Notes under the pieces: model-generated | Databases searched by the model: none | What the model saw: the letters and a program-made list of their open reading frames with translations, nothing else | What the model was told of the DNA's origin: nothing | Made by a program: the position numbers and the translations under genes | Assembly: GCF_947654165.1 (NCBI RefSeq) | Contig: NZ_CANTKB010000025.1 | Coordinates: 1-45,132 of the forward strand | Length of the DNA: 45,132 bases | Reading direction: 5' to 3' | Source of the DNA: an uncultured Blautia sp. | Lineage (GTDB): Bacteria; Bacillota; Clostridia; Lachnospirales; Lachnospiraceae | Shown here: positions 25,575-34,492 of the stretch, in pieces | Position numbering within the stretch: the first letter of the stretch is position 1 | How the letters are laid out: the number at the start of each line of letters is the position of its first letter

Positions 25575-26645
25575 TTGAATACGAAAGTAGTCAAAGTGGA
25601 TAGAGATCATCCTGACCAGGAAAAGATAAACGGTGCAGGAGAAATTTTAAAACAGGGAGGGTTAGTGGCATTTCCTACAGAAACGGTTTATGGTCTGGGA
25701 GGAGATGGATTAAATGCCAGTTCCTCGGAGAAAATCTATGCTGCGAAGGGCAGACCATCGGATAATCCTTTGATCATACATATTGCTGATATGGAGAGCC
25801 TTGCAGGGATTGTCAAAGAGGTGCCGAAGAAAGCAGTTCAATTGGCCGGGGAATACTGGCCCGGCCCTCTGACTATGATTTTTCAGAAAAATGACAGGGT
25901 TCCTTATGAAACAACCGGCGGACTGGAAAGTGTGGCGGTTCGTATGCCCAGTCATCCGGTAGCAAAAGCTCTGATTCAGGCAGGAGGCGGTTATATTGCG
26001 GCTCCCAGTGCCAATACTTCCGGCAGACCAAGTCCTACCAGAGCAGAGCATGTAGAGGAAGACCTGTCCGGCAGGATTGATATGATCCTGGATGGCGGAG
26101 AGGTAGAAATCGGATTGGAATCTACAATCGTGGATTTTACATCGGAAACACCTGTTATTTTAAGGCCAGGTTATATCAGTGAAGAAATGATCCGCCAGGT
26201 AATCGGGGATGTCTCTATGGATAAGGGGTTGCTGATCACGGATGCATCGGTGAAGCCCAAGGCACCGGGAATGAAATACCGGCATTATGCACCAAAGGCA
26301 GGGCTTACGATTGTGCAGGGAAATGAAAAACTGGTGACAGAATATATCAACAGCCAATGTAAAAGCCTGGAAGCAAAGGGACAAAGAGCGGGAGTTATCT
26401 GTACAGATGAAGACCGGGAACTCTATGATGCTGCAGTAGTGAAGAGCATCGGAACCAGAGAAGACGAGGAAGGAATTGCAAGGCATCTTTTTGGAATTCT
26501 CAGGGCATTTGATGAAGAGGATGTAACCTGTATTTTTTCTGAGGCTTTTGATACACCTCAGATGGGACAGGCTATTATGAACCGATTGTTAAAAGCAGCC
26601 GGACACCATATTATTTATCTGGAAGAAAAGGAGGAAAACCAATGA
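25575..26645 (+). CDS. L-threonylcarbamoyladenylate synthase (Sua5 type)
   Basis: Makes threonylcarbamoyl-AMP from threonine, bicarbonate and ATP, the first step of t6A37 tRNA modification. The YrdC-like domain is at the N-terminus (GGLVAFPTETVYGLGGDGL, then KGRPSDNPLIIHI and SANTSGRPSPT). The Sua5 C-terminal domain follows the linker PGMKYRHYAPKA, so this is the long two-domain form. I prefer the TTG at 25575 (RBS AGAGG), giving LNTKVVKVDRDHP as the start. An in-frame ATG at 25515 lies inside cwlD and adds unrelated residues. Its stop overlaps the rpiB start in ATGA. Confidence 0.9.
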   Translation: MNTKVVKVDRDHPDQEKINGAGEILKQGGLVAFPTETVYGLGGDGLNASSSEKIYAAKGRPSDNPLIIHIADMESLAGIVKEVPKKAVQLAGEYWPGPLTMIFQKNDRVPYETTGGLESVAVRMPSHPVAKALIQAGGGYIAAPSANTSGRPSPTRAEHVEEDLSGRIDMILDGGEVEIGLESTIVDFTSETPVILRPGYISEEMIRQVIGDVSMDKGLLITDASVKPKAPGMKYRHYAPKAGLTIVQGNEKLVTEYINSQCKSLEAKGQRAGVICTDEDRELYDAAVVKSIGTREDEEGIARHLFGILRAFDEEDVTCIFSEAFDTPQMGQAIMNRLLKAAGHHIIYLEEKEENQ

Positions 26646-27070
26646 TAGCATTAGGATGTGATCATGGAGGTTACGAATTAAAACAGGAAATTATCAAATA
26701 TCTGGAGGAAAAACAGATAGCATACAAAGACTTCGGATGCGACAGTACAGAAGCTGTAGATTATCCGATCTATGCAAGAAAAGTAGGAACGGCTATCCAG
26801 AACGGAGAGTGTGATAAGGGAATTCTGATCTGCGGCACAGGTATTGGGATTTCTATTGCTGCAAACAAGATGAAAGGTATCCGTGCAGCTCTTTGTACAG
26901 ACTGTTTCTGTGCAGAGGCAACCAGAGAGCACAATGATGCAAATGTATTAGCATTAGGCGGAAGAGTTGTGGGACCGGGACTGGCAGTGAAGATTGTGGA
27001 CACATTCTTAAATACAGAATTTTCTCATGCAGCGAGACATCAGCACAGAATAGACCTCATCGAAGACTGA
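26642..27070 (+). CDS. rpiB: Ribose-5-phosphate isomerase B
   Basis: Interconverts ribose 5-phosphate and ribulose 5-phosphate. The 142 residues carry the family signatures MIALGCDHGGYELKQ, CGTGIGISIAANK and HNDANVLALGGR. Translation is coupled to sua5 through a 4-bp overlap, and upp follows 39 bp later, so ribose 5-phosphate supply and PRPP-based salvage are in one cluster. The related LacA/LacB isomerases are less likely because the gene stands alone, away from lactose genes. Confidence 0.93.
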   Translation: MIALGCDHGGYELKQEIIKYLEEKQIAYKDFGCDSTEAVDYPIYARKVGTAIQNGECDKGILICGTGIGISIAANKMKGIRAALCTDCFCAEATREHNDANVLALGGRVVGPGLAVKIVDTFLNTEFSHAARHQHRIDLIED

Positions 27071-27109
27071 GATACTACAAACGAAAAAGATAAATAAGGA
27101 GAACATACC

Positions 27110-27739
27110 ATGGCAAAAGTATTAATTATGGAACACCCGCTGATTCAGCATAAAATCGGAATTATCCGCAGAAAAGAAACAAGCTCAAAGGAATTCCGTG
27201 AATTAGTAAGCGAAGTAGCAATGTTTATGGCCTATGAGGCAACCAGAGACCTGAAACTGTCAGATGTAGAAATCGAAACTCCACTGACAAAAACTACGGT
27301 AAAAGAGCTGGCAGGAAAGAAAATGGCAGTGGTTCCGATCTTAAGAGCAGGTCTTGGTATGGTAGAAGGAATGCTTACCATGGTTCCTGCTGCGAAGGTA
27401 GGACATATTGGTCTTTACAGAGATCCGGAGACTTTAAAACCAGTCGAGTATTACTGTAAGCTGCCTGCTGACTGTGAAGAAAGAGAAGTTTTCGTCACAG
27501 ATCCGATGCTTGCTACCGGTGGTTCTGCTGTGGCAGCGATTACAATGCTGAAAGAAAAAGGAGTAAAGAACATCCATTTCATGTGTCTGATCGCAGCTCC
27601 GGAAGGAGTAAAAGCACTTTCAGAAGCACATCCTGATGTGGATATCTATATCGGGGCACTGGATGATCACTTAAATGACCATGGTTATATCGTGCCGGGA
27701 CTTGGCGATGCAGGAGACCGTATTTTCGGAACCAAATAA
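27110..27739 (+). CDS. upp: Uracil phosphoribosyltransferase
   Basis: Salvages uracil with PRPP to UMP. A 209-residue enzyme with the typical start (VLIMEHPLIQHKIGIIR), the RAGLGMVEGM segment, the PRPP loop DPMLATGGSA and the C-terminal uracil-binding block YIVPGLGDAGDRIFGTK. RBS AAGGAG precedes the ATG. The dCMP deaminase follows after 12 bp. Confidence 0.97.
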   Translation: MAKVLIMEHPLIQHKIGIIRRKETSSKEFRELVSEVAMFMAYEATRDLKLSDVEIETPLTKTTVKELAGKKMAVVPILRAGLGMVEGMLTMVPAAKVGHIGLYRDPETLKPVEYYCKLPADCEEREVFVTDPMLATGGSAVAAITMLKEKGVKNIHFMCLIAAPEGVKALSEAHPDVDIYIGALDDHLNDHGYIVPGLGDAGDRIFGTK

Positions 27740-27751
27740 GAGGTGAAGTGT

Positions 27752-28237
27752 ATGACAGGCAAGAGAGATGGCTATATCTCCTGGGATGAATATTTTATGG
27801 GGGTAGCCAAATTATCCGGGATGAGATCCAAGGATCCGAATTCTCAGGTGGGAGCCTGTATTGTGAGTCAGGACAACAAGATTTTGTCTATGGGTTACAA
27901 TGGTTTTCCTATGGGCTGTTCAGATGATGAATTTCCCTGGGGAAGAGAAGGGGATTCTCTGGATACCAAATATTTCTATGTAACACACAGTGAGTTGAAT
28001 GCGATTTTGAACTACCGGGGAGGTTCTCTGGAAGGGGCAAAATTATATGTATCGCTGTTTCCGTGCAATGAATGTGCCAAAGCTATTATTCAGGCAGGAA
28101 TCAAGACCATTGTGTACGAATGTGATAAATATGCAGATACACCGGCTGTAAAAGCTTCCAAGCGGATGCTGGACGCAGCAGGTGTGCGGTATTATCAATA
28201 CAATAAGACCGGGAGAAAGCTGGAGCTGGAAGTTTAA
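27752..28237 (+). CDS. Deoxycytidylate (dCMP) deaminase
   Basis: Deaminates dCMP to dUMP for thymidylate synthesis. A 161-residue zinc enzyme with THSELNAI (zinc His plus catalytic Glu) and the zinc pair in PCNECAK. I start at the ATG at 27752 behind AGAGGTG rather than at the GTG three codons earlier. It resembles the ComEB family. The stop codon lies inside the loop of the terminator hairpin that ends this transcript. Confidence 0.92.
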   Translation: MTGKRDGYISWDEYFMGVAKLSGMRSKDPNSQVGACIVSQDNKILSMGYNGFPMGCSDDEFPWGREGDSLDTKYFYVTHSELNAILNYRGGSLEGAKLYVSLFPCNECAKAIIQAGIKTIVYECDKYADTPAVKASKRMLDAAGVRYYQYNKTGRKLELEV

Positions 28238-28251
28238 AACTTCCGGCTTTT
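28225..28251 (+). terminator. Terminator overlapping the dCMP deaminase stop codon
   Basis: GCTGGAAGTTT pairs with AAACTTCCGGC (one wobble pair) and is followed by TTTT. The stop TAA at 28235-28237 lies at the top of the stem. Confidence 0.7.
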
Positions 28252-28255
28252 CCTC

Positions 28256-28284
28256 TTGACAAAGGAGGAAATATCCAATAAAAT
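28256..28284 (+). promoter_or_regulatory. Sigma-A promoter of the T-box-proS unit
   Basis: TTGACA (28256-28261) and TAAAAT (28279-28284) with a 17-bp spacer, directly after the terminator T run. Confidence 0.85.
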
Positions 28285-28290
28285 TCAAAA

Positions 28291-28572
28291 TAGTACAGGA
28301 TTATGAGAAACTGGCTGGGAAGAGGATCAGTACACACAGGGAATGTCAAAGAGAGAGAGTCATAAGGTGAGAGACTTTTACAGAAACTATGTGGAACCTG
28401 CCTTGGAGCTGTCTGTGAAAACAGAACGCAGGCTTTGGCGTTATAAAAGCAAAGGAAGTGAGCTGTCCGGATATGATAAGTATGTAGAATGTAACGGGCT
28501 GCTAAGAAGGGTGGTACCGCCGAGTAGAAGACATCGGTCCCTGAGATGGAGGGGATGGCATGTCTTTTTTTT
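28291..28572 (+). promoter_or_regulatory. T-box leader, proline specific
   Basis: A tRNA-sensing leader of about 280 nt upstream of proS. The T-box sequence AAGAAGGGTGGTACCGC lies at 28504-28520 and its TGGT bulge would bind the tRNA acceptor end. In Stem I the triplet CCT at 28397-28399, in the context GGAACCTGCC, is the expected specifier and codes for proline. The competing terminator is AGACAT (28529-28534) with ATGTCT (28560-28565), plus TCCC/GGGA inside, then eight T. Uncharged tRNA-Pro should favour read-through into proS. Stem I boundaries were not drawn in full. Confidence 0.93.
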
Positions 28573-28645
28573 ATATCATAGAAAACCACATGGCAGACCT
28601 CCCATGAAAACCTGTTAAACATAGAAGAGAGAAAAGGAGAATATC

Positions 28646-30085
28646 ATGGCAAACAACAAAAAATTAGTAGAAGCAATTACTTCCATGGAAGAAGATTTTG
28701 CCCAGTGGTACACAGATGTGGTTAAAAAAGCAGATTTGATTGACTATACCAGCGTAAAAGGCTGCATGGTCATTAAACCGGCAGGTTATGCGATCTGGGA
28801 AAATATTCAGCATGAACTGGACAGAAGATTTAAAGAAACAGGGGTAGAGAATGTATATCTGCCAATGTTTATTCCGGAAAGTCTTCTTCAGAAAGAGAAA
28901 GATCATGTAGAAGGATTCGCACCGGAAGTTGCATGGGTAACACACGGCGGTCTGGAGCCATTGCAGGAGAGACTGTGTGTGCGTCCTACTTCTGAAACCC
29001 TGTTCTGCGATTTTTACGCAAAAGAGATTCAGTCCCACAGAGATCTGCCGAAGGTATATAACCAGTGGTGTTCCGTCGTACGTTGGGAAAAAACAACAAG
29101 ACCTTTCCTTCGTTCCAGAGAATTCTTATGGCAGGAAGGTCATACCGCACATGCAACAGCAGAAGAAGCAGAGGCAAGAACCGTACAGATGCTGAATCTG
29201 TATGCAGATTTCTGTGAAGAAGTTCTGGCAATTCCGGTAGTAAAAGGACAGAAGACAGACAAAGAAAAATTCGCAGGTGCAGAAGCTACTTATACCATTG
29301 AATCTCTGATGCATGATGGTAAGGCTTTGCAGTCCGGTACCAGCCATAACTTCGGAGATGGCTTTGCAAAGGCGTTTGGCATCCAGTATACAGATAAAGA
29401 GAATAAATTACAGTATGTACACCAGACCTCCTGGGGTATGACTACCCGTATGATTGGTGCGATCATTATGGTACACGGAGACAACAGCGGTCTGGTACTG
29501 CCTCCGAGAATTGCACCGGTGCAGGCAGTGATCATTCCGATCCAGCAGAGAAAAGAAGGCGTTCTTGAGACAGCAGAAAAATTAAATGCACAGTTAAAAG
29601 CAGCAGGAATCCGTGTAAAGACAGATGATACAGACAAGAGTCCGGGATTCAAATTCGCAGAGCAGGAAATGAGAGGAATTCCGGTTCGTATTGAGTGCGG
29701 TCCTAAGGATATTGAGGCAAACCAGGCAGTTGTGGTAAGAAGAGATACCAGAGAGAAGATCGTGGTTTCCCTGGATCGTCTGGCAGAAGGGGTACAGGAA
29801 ATCCTGGATACCATGCAGAAGGAAATGCTGGAAAGAGCAAGAGCTCACAGAGATGCACATACCTATACAGTGACAGACTATGAAGAATTTAAGAAAACAG
29901 TGGAAGAAAAACCTGGATTCGTAAAAGCGATGTGGTGTGGATGCAGAGAATGTGAAGATAAGATCAAGGAAGATGTACAGGCTACCTCCAGATGTATCCC
30001 ATTCGAGCAGGAAGCAATTTCTGACAAATGTGTTGTATGTGGAAAACCTGCAAAGAAAATGGTTTACTGGGGTCGTGCATACTAA
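28646..30085 (+). CDS. proS: Prolyl-tRNA synthetase, eukaryote/archaeal type
   Basis: Charges tRNA-Pro. The 479-residue length, the lack of the INS editing insertion, and the extra C-terminal zinc-like domain (CGCRECEDKI, CVVCGKPAKK) ending in the family's terminal Tyr (GRAY) identify the short eukaryote/archaeal-type ProRS. Class II motifs seen are CVRPTSETLFC, RPFLRSREFLWQEGHTAH and the motif 3 region SWGMTTRMIGAIIMVHGD. RBS AAAGGAG precedes the ATG. It is controlled by the T-box upstream. Confidence 0.96.
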   Translation: MANNKKLVEAITSMEEDFAQWYTDVVKKADLIDYTSVKGCMVIKPAGYAIWENIQHELDRRFKETGVENVYLPMFIPESLLQKEKDHVEGFAPEVAWVTHGGLEPLQERLCVRPTSETLFCDFYAKEIQSHRDLPKVYNQWCSVVRWEKTTRPFLRSREFLWQEGHTAHATAEEAEARTVQMLNLYADFCEEVLAIPVVKGQKTDKEKFAGAEATYTIESLMHDGKALQSGTSHNFGDGFAKAFGIQYTDKENKLQYVHQTSWGMTTRMIGAIIMVHGDNSGLVLPPRIAPVQAVIIPIQQRKEGVLETAEKLNAQLKAAGIRVKTDDTDKSPGFKFAEQEMRGIPVRIECGPKDIEANQAVVVRRDTREKIVVSLDRLAEGVQEILDTMQKEMLERARAHRDAHTYTVTDYEEFKKTVEEKPGFVKAMWCGCRECEDKIKEDVQATSRCIPFEQEAISDKCVVCGKPAKKMVYWGRAY

Positions 30086-30119
30086 AAGAGACAGAATATA
30101 GAAGCAGGAGGAATGGCAA

Positions 30120-31445
30120 ATGGTAATACAGATTCCGGAAAAAGTAAATAAGATTATTCATCTTTTGCAGGAAAACGGCTATGATGCTTATGCAGTAGGA
30201 GGCTGTGTAAGAGACAGTCTTCTTGGCCGTATTCCGGCGGACTGGGATATTACCACATCTGCCAGACCTTTAGAAGTAAAAAGGCTTTTTAGGAGAACCG
30301 TCGACACAGGGCTTCAGCATGGCACCGTGACTGTGATGCTGGGCAAGGATGGATTTGAAGTGACGACTTACCGGATAGACGGTGAGTACGAAGACAGCAG
30401 ACATCCAAAAGAGGTGATTTTCACGGGAAAGCTGGAAGAAGACTTAAAACGCAGAGATTTCACTATAAATGCCATGGCTTACAATGACAGGGAGGGACTC
30501 GTGGATGTGTTTGGAGGAGCGGACGACCTGAAAAATCAGGTTATCCGTTGTGTGGGGAATCCAAGGGAACGTTTCACAGAAGATGCCCTCAGAATCATGC
30601 GTGCAGTCCGCTTTTCCGCTCAGCTTGGTTTTTCCATTGAAGAAGAAACAAAGAGGGCTGCCGGAGAACTGGCAGAGACGTTGAAGAAAATCAGTGCGGA
30701 GAGGATTCACACAGAACTTGTGAAGCTTTTGGTGTCACCACATCCACAGTATTTGAAGACTGCCTGGGAACTTGGGATTACCAGCGTGGTTTTGCCGGAA
30801 TTTGATGCCATGATGGCAACAAAACAGAATAATCCCCATCACTGTTATACCGTGGGGGAACATACACTGAAAGCATTGGAGAGTGTACGTGCAGACAGAG
30901 TGCTTCGGCTGGCTGTCTTGTTCCACGATATGGGAAAACCGGAAAAACGATCCACAGATGAAACAGGAATCGATCATTTTTATGGACACCAAAAAGTCAG
31001 TGAGGAAATTTCCAGAAAGATTTTGAGACGGCTGCGGTTTGATAATGATACCATTTCGGCTGTGACGAAGTTAGTATCCTGGCATGAATGTCCGTGGGAG
31101 TGCAACCCCTGTTCTGTGCGAAAGGCATTGAATAAAATCGGTGCAGATCTGTTTCCCATGCTTCTGGAAATCCGGCATGCAGACCTCATGGCACAGAGCA
31201 ATTATAAAAGAGAAGAAAAATTGCAAAAGCTGGAGGAGAGTCGAAGATTATACGAAGAAATCATGGAAAAACAGGAATGCATTTCTTTGAAAACCCTGGC
31301 TGTGTCCGGAAAAGATTTGATTGAAGCCGGGATGAAACCAGGGAAAGAACTTGGGCAGACGCTGGAACATCTGTTGGAGATAGTTCTGGAAGAGCCGGAA
31401 AAAAATACAAAAGAATATTTGCTTTCTAAGATCAGGAAAGGTTGA
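30120..31445 (+). CDS. cca: CCA tRNA nucleotidyltransferase
   Basis: Adds or repairs the 3' CCA of tRNAs, needed here because all three tRNA genes in the window lack an encoded CCA. A 441-residue class II nucleotidyltransferase with GGCVRDSLLG, the metal-binding DWDITTSA, RRDFTINAMAY and RFTEDALRIMRAVRF. A C-terminal HD domain follows (LFHDMGKPEKR, HECPWECNP). It is 34 bp after proS, probably the same transcript. A poly(A) polymerase is the alternative for this family but is less likely in a Firmicute. Confidence 0.93.
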   Translation: MVIQIPEKVNKIIHLLQENGYDAYAVGGCVRDSLLGRIPADWDITTSARPLEVKRLFRRTVDTGLQHGTVTVMLGKDGFEVTTYRIDGEYEDSRHPKEVIFTGKLEEDLKRRDFTINAMAYNDREGLVDVFGGADDLKNQVIRCVGNPRERFTEDALRIMRAVRFSAQLGFSIEEETKRAAGELAETLKKISAERIHTELVKLLVSPHPQYLKTAWELGITSVVLPEFDAMMATKQNNPHHCYTVGEHTLKALESVRADRVLRLAVLFHDMGKPEKRSTDETGIDHFYGHQKVSEEISRKILRRLRFDNDTISAVTKLVSWHECPWECNPCSVRKALNKIGADLFPMLLEIRHADLMAQSNYKREEKLQKLEESRRLYEEIMEKQECISLKTLAVSGKDLIEAGMKPGKELGQTLEHLLEIVLEEPEKNTKEYLLSKIRKG

Positions 31446-31466
31446 TTCTAACCCCATTTTCTTCTG

Positions 31467-31474
31467 CATACAAT
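31467..31474 (+). promoter_or_regulatory. Possible sigma-E -10 element before the CotS-like gene
   Basis: CATACAAT matches the sigma-E -10 consensus exactly and lies about 40 bp before the GTG start. The sequence at the expected -35 position is a poor match, so this is tentative. Confidence 0.35.
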
Positions 31475-31515
31475 GAAAGGAACACAAGCAATGGAGGAAA
31501 AGGGGGAGAAGCAAA

Positions 31516-32499
31516 GTGTATGACCGTGGTCTTGGAGTCTTAGAGCAATACGGCCTGGAGTCCACAGCCGTGTATCGTGGAAGAGGTTCTTTGATCTGTG
31601 AAACAGACAGAGGGCTGGTCCTGATCAAAGAATTTTGCGGTACACCGAAGAAGTTGGAATACCAGGCTTGTCTTTTGTCCTGTATTTCAAAGAAAAACCA
31701 GATTTTGACAGATGAGATTCTTCAGAATCAGGAAGGCGGGTATATCTCCACAGATAAAGATAATATTCCTTATATTGTCAAACAGTGGTATGAAGGCAGG
31801 GAATGTGATACCAGAAGCGAAAAAGATATTTACCGGGGAATTGGTTCTATGGCAGAATTACATAAAGCAATGCAGATACCGGTACACACTCATTATGTGC
31901 GGAATCCGTTGACAGATGAGTTTGTAAGGCACAATGCCCAGCTTCGAAAAATCAGAAAATTTGTGAGTACAAAACGAAAGAAAAATGATTTTGAACTTGC
32001 ATTTTTGGATACTGTATACAGATATTTAAAATATGGGGAAGAGGCATTAGAAGCTCTGCAAGCTTCCGGGTACGGAAAACTCCGTGAGGAATCTCTCGAA
32101 CAGGGACGGGTGTGCCATGGAGAGTTTAATCAGCATAATGTGCTGATGCTAAATGAAAAAAGAGGTTCCTGCACCACCGCAGTGACCAATTTTGACAGAT
32201 GGGGATTTGATGTACAGGTTTCTGATCTGTATCAGTTTATGAGGAAAATTCTGGAAAAACATGACTGGAATCTGCGTCTCGGAAAGGAAATGTTGAAGGC
32301 ATATGAAGATACCAGACCTCTGTCCGGGGAAGAAAAAGAGAATCTGAAAATACGGTTTGCCTATCCGGAAAAATACTGGAAGCTGGCAAACTATTATTAT
32401 ACCCATAACAAAGCATGGATTTCGGCGAAAAATCTCGAAAAACTAAAACGTTTGACTGACCAGGAGGAAAAGTGGAGAAATTTTGCTCAATCCCTGTAA
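31516..32499 (+). CDS. CotS-like spore coat protein (kinase fold)
   Basis: A 327-residue protein with the aminoglycoside-phosphotransferase-like fold used by spore coat proteins CotS/CotI/YutH. Visible elements are an N-lobe (GLVLIKEFCGTPKKLEYQ), the hinge KQWYEGREC, a catalytic loop HGEFNQHN at 201-208 and a metal-binding site TNFDR with Asn225-Phe226-Asp227. The usual catalytic Asp of HxD is replaced by Glu203, and the usual first Asp of the second motif by Asn225, so phosphotransferase activity is doubtful. The start is GTG at 31516 behind AGGGGGAG. Placement in the coat is inferred from the family. Confidence 0.75.
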   Translation: MYDRGLGVLEQYGLESTAVYRGRGSLICETDRGLVLIKEFCGTPKKLEYQACLLSCISKKNQILTDEILQNQEGGYISTDKDNIPYIVKQWYEGRECDTRSEKDIYRGIGSMAELHKAMQIPVHTHYVRNPLTDEFVRHNAQLRKIRKFVSTKRKKNDFELAFLDTVYRYLKYGEEALEALQASGYGKLREESLEQGRVCHGEFNQHNVLMLNEKRGSCTTAVTNFDRWGFDVQVSDLYQFMRKILEKHDWNLRLGKEMLKAYEDTRPLSGEEKENLKIRFAYPEKYWKLANYYYTHNKAWISAKNLEKLKRLTDQEEKWRNFAQSL

Positions 32500-32538
32500 A
32501 AAGGCAGATGAAAAATCATATAAAACCCTGTGCAGCAT

Positions 32539-32567
32539 TTGAATTTTCCACGTTAATAGTGTATAAT
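32539..32567 (+). promoter_or_regulatory. Sigma-A promoter of the phosphoglucomutase gene
   Basis: TTGAAT (32539-32544) and TATAAT (32562-32567), 17-bp spacer. A small hairpin ACAGC-CAAAA-GCTGT lies in the leader just before the RBS AGGAGG. Confidence 0.8.
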
Positions 32568-32611
32568 AATTCCATAATACACAGCCAAAAGCTGTACAGG
32601 AGGTAATAGAG

Positions 32612-34345
32612 ATGGACTACAAAAAACTGTATGAAGAATGGCTCTCAAATCCGTACTTTGATGAGGGCACAAAAGCAGAATTAAAAGCAATCGAACAGGA
32701 TGAAAACGAGATTAAAGAGCGCTTTTATAAAGAATTAGAGTTTGGTACAGCCGGACTTAGAGGTGTGATCGGTGCCGGAACCAATCGTATGAATATTTAT
32801 ACTGTGAGAAAGACCACACAGGGTCTGGCAAATTATATTGCAGCAGTAAACGGACAGGCAAAAGGGGTTGCCATTGCACATGATTCCCGTCGTATGTCTC
32901 CGGAGTTTGCAAAAGAAGCGGCATTATGTCTGGCAGCAAACGGCGTGAAGGCTTATATTTTTGATTCTTTAAGACCTACACCGGAATTATCCTATGCAGT
33001 TCGTAAATTAGGATGTATTGCAGGTATTAATATCACAGCAAGTCACAATCCTCCGGAGTATAATGGTTATAAAGTATATTGGGAAGACGGTGCACAGATC
33101 ACACCTCCTCATGACAGTGGAATCATGGCAGAGGTTCAGAAAGTGACAGATTTTAATACGGTAAAAACCATGGACGAAGAAGCTGCAAAAGCAGCAGGTT
33201 TATTCCAGGTGATCGGAAAAGAAGTAGACGATGCTTACATGGAAGAGTTAAAGAGCCAGGTAATCCATATGGATGCCATCAAAGCTATGGCAAAAGAATT
33301 GAAAATCGTTTACAGTCCACTTCACGGAACAGGAAATATTCCTGCAAGACGTGTATTAAAAGAACTGGGATTTGAAAACGTTTATGTGGTAAAAGAGCAG
33401 GAACTTCCTGACGGAGAATTCCCAACCGTAAGTTATCCAAACCCGGAAGCAGACGAAGCATTTGAACTTGGCCTGAAGCTTGCAAAAGAAGTAGATGCAG
33501 ACCTGGTACTGGCTACTGACCCGGATGCAGACCGATTAGGTGTTCGTGTAAAAGACAAAAATGGTGTTTACCACAATCTGACAGGAAATATGTCAGGATG
33601 TCTGTTAGCAGATTATGAAATCGGACAGAGAAAAGCAGTAAATGGCGGTCTCCCGGAAGACGGTGCTATGATTTCTACTATTGTTACCACCAACATGGCA
33701 GCAGCTATTGCAAAATACTATGGCGTGAGATTTATTGAAGTTCTTACAGGATTTAAATACATTGGACAGCAGATTTTAGGTTTTGAGACCAGTGGCGTAG
33801 GTTCTTATCTCTTCGGTTTTGAAGAAAGCTATGGCTGCCTGATCGGTACACATGCAAGAGATAAAGATGCTATCGTAGCAACTATGGCACTCTGTGAAGC
33901 AGCAGCTTATTATAAGACAAAAGATATGACACTGTGGGATGCAATGATTGAAATGTATGAGCGTTATGGCTATTACAAAGACGATATTCAGTCTATCACC
34001 TTAAAAGGAATCGAAGGACTTGCACAGATTCAGACGATTCTGGAAAATCTGAGAAAAAATCCGCCAATGGAAATCGGAAATTACAAAGTCCTTTCCGCAA
34101 GAGATTACAAGGCAGATACAATCGTAGACATGGAAACAAAAGAAGTGAAGCCTACCGGTCTTCCAAGCTCCAATGTGTTGTATTATGACCTGACAGATGA
34201 TGCATGGGTATGCGTACGTCCTTCCGGAACAGAGCCTAAGATTAAAATTTACTACGGAATCAAAGGAACTTCTATCCAGGATGCAGATGAAAAATCAGCA
34301 GCTCTTGGCAAAGAATTAAAAGAATTAATTGACAAAATGATGTAG
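32612..34345 (+). CDS. Phosphoglucomutase/phosphomannomutase
   Basis: Interconverts hexose 1- and 6-phosphates in the cytoplasm, linking glycogen and cell-wall precursors to glycolysis. The 577-residue alpha-D-phosphohexomutase shows the phosphoserine loop TASHNPPEYNG (Ser144), the magnesium loop DPDADRLG (Asp303, 305, 307), the sugar-specificity loop GFEESYG and the phosphate-binding RPSGTEPKIKIYYG. The length and the N-terminal EWLSNPYFDEGTKAEL fit the PgcA type. It is monocistronic with its own promoter. Confidence 0.93.
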   Translation: MDYKKLYEEWLSNPYFDEGTKAELKAIEQDENEIKERFYKELEFGTAGLRGVIGAGTNRMNIYTVRKTTQGLANYIAAVNGQAKGVAIAHDSRRMSPEFAKEAALCLAANGVKAYIFDSLRPTPELSYAVRKLGCIAGINITASHNPPEYNGYKVYWEDGAQITPPHDSGIMAEVQKVTDFNTVKTMDEEAAKAAGLFQVIGKEVDDAYMEELKSQVIHMDAIKAMAKELKIVYSPLHGTGNIPARRVLKELGFENVYVVKEQELPDGEFPTVSYPNPEADEAFELGLKLAKEVDADLVLATDPDADRLGVRVKDKNGVYHNLTGNMSGCLLADYEIGQRKAVNGGLPEDGAMISTIVTTNMAAAIAKYYGVRFIEVLTGFKYIGQQILGFETSGVGSYLFGFEESYGCLIGTHARDKDAIVATMALCEAAAYYKTKDMTLWDAMIEMYERYGYYKDDIQSITLKGIEGLAQIQTILENLRKNPPMEIGNYKVLSARDYKADTIVDMETKEVKPTGLPSSNVLYYDLTDDAWVCVRPSGTEPKIKIYYGIKGTSIQDADEKSAALGKELKELIDKMM

Positions 34346-34363
34346 TGAATCCTTTCAATGTGC

Positions 34364-34392
34364 TTGACAAACCTGCGGAAAAAAGGTATAAA
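34364..34392 (+). promoter_or_regulatory. Sigma-A promoter of the HU gene
   Basis: TTGACA (34364-34369) and TATAAA (34387-34392) with a 17-bp spacer. The ~95-nt leader contains two hairpins: ACTGC/GCAGT around 34402-34421, and GTGCAGGACA (34432-34441) with TGTCCCCTGCAT (34454-34465). Confidence 0.85.
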
Positions 34393-34492
34393 TATTTGTA
34401 GACTGCACAAGACACCGCAGTAAAGCATCAGGTGCAGGACAGGCTCTTTTGGATGTCCCCTGCATGGCTAAACTTATTTAGGAGGAATACTC

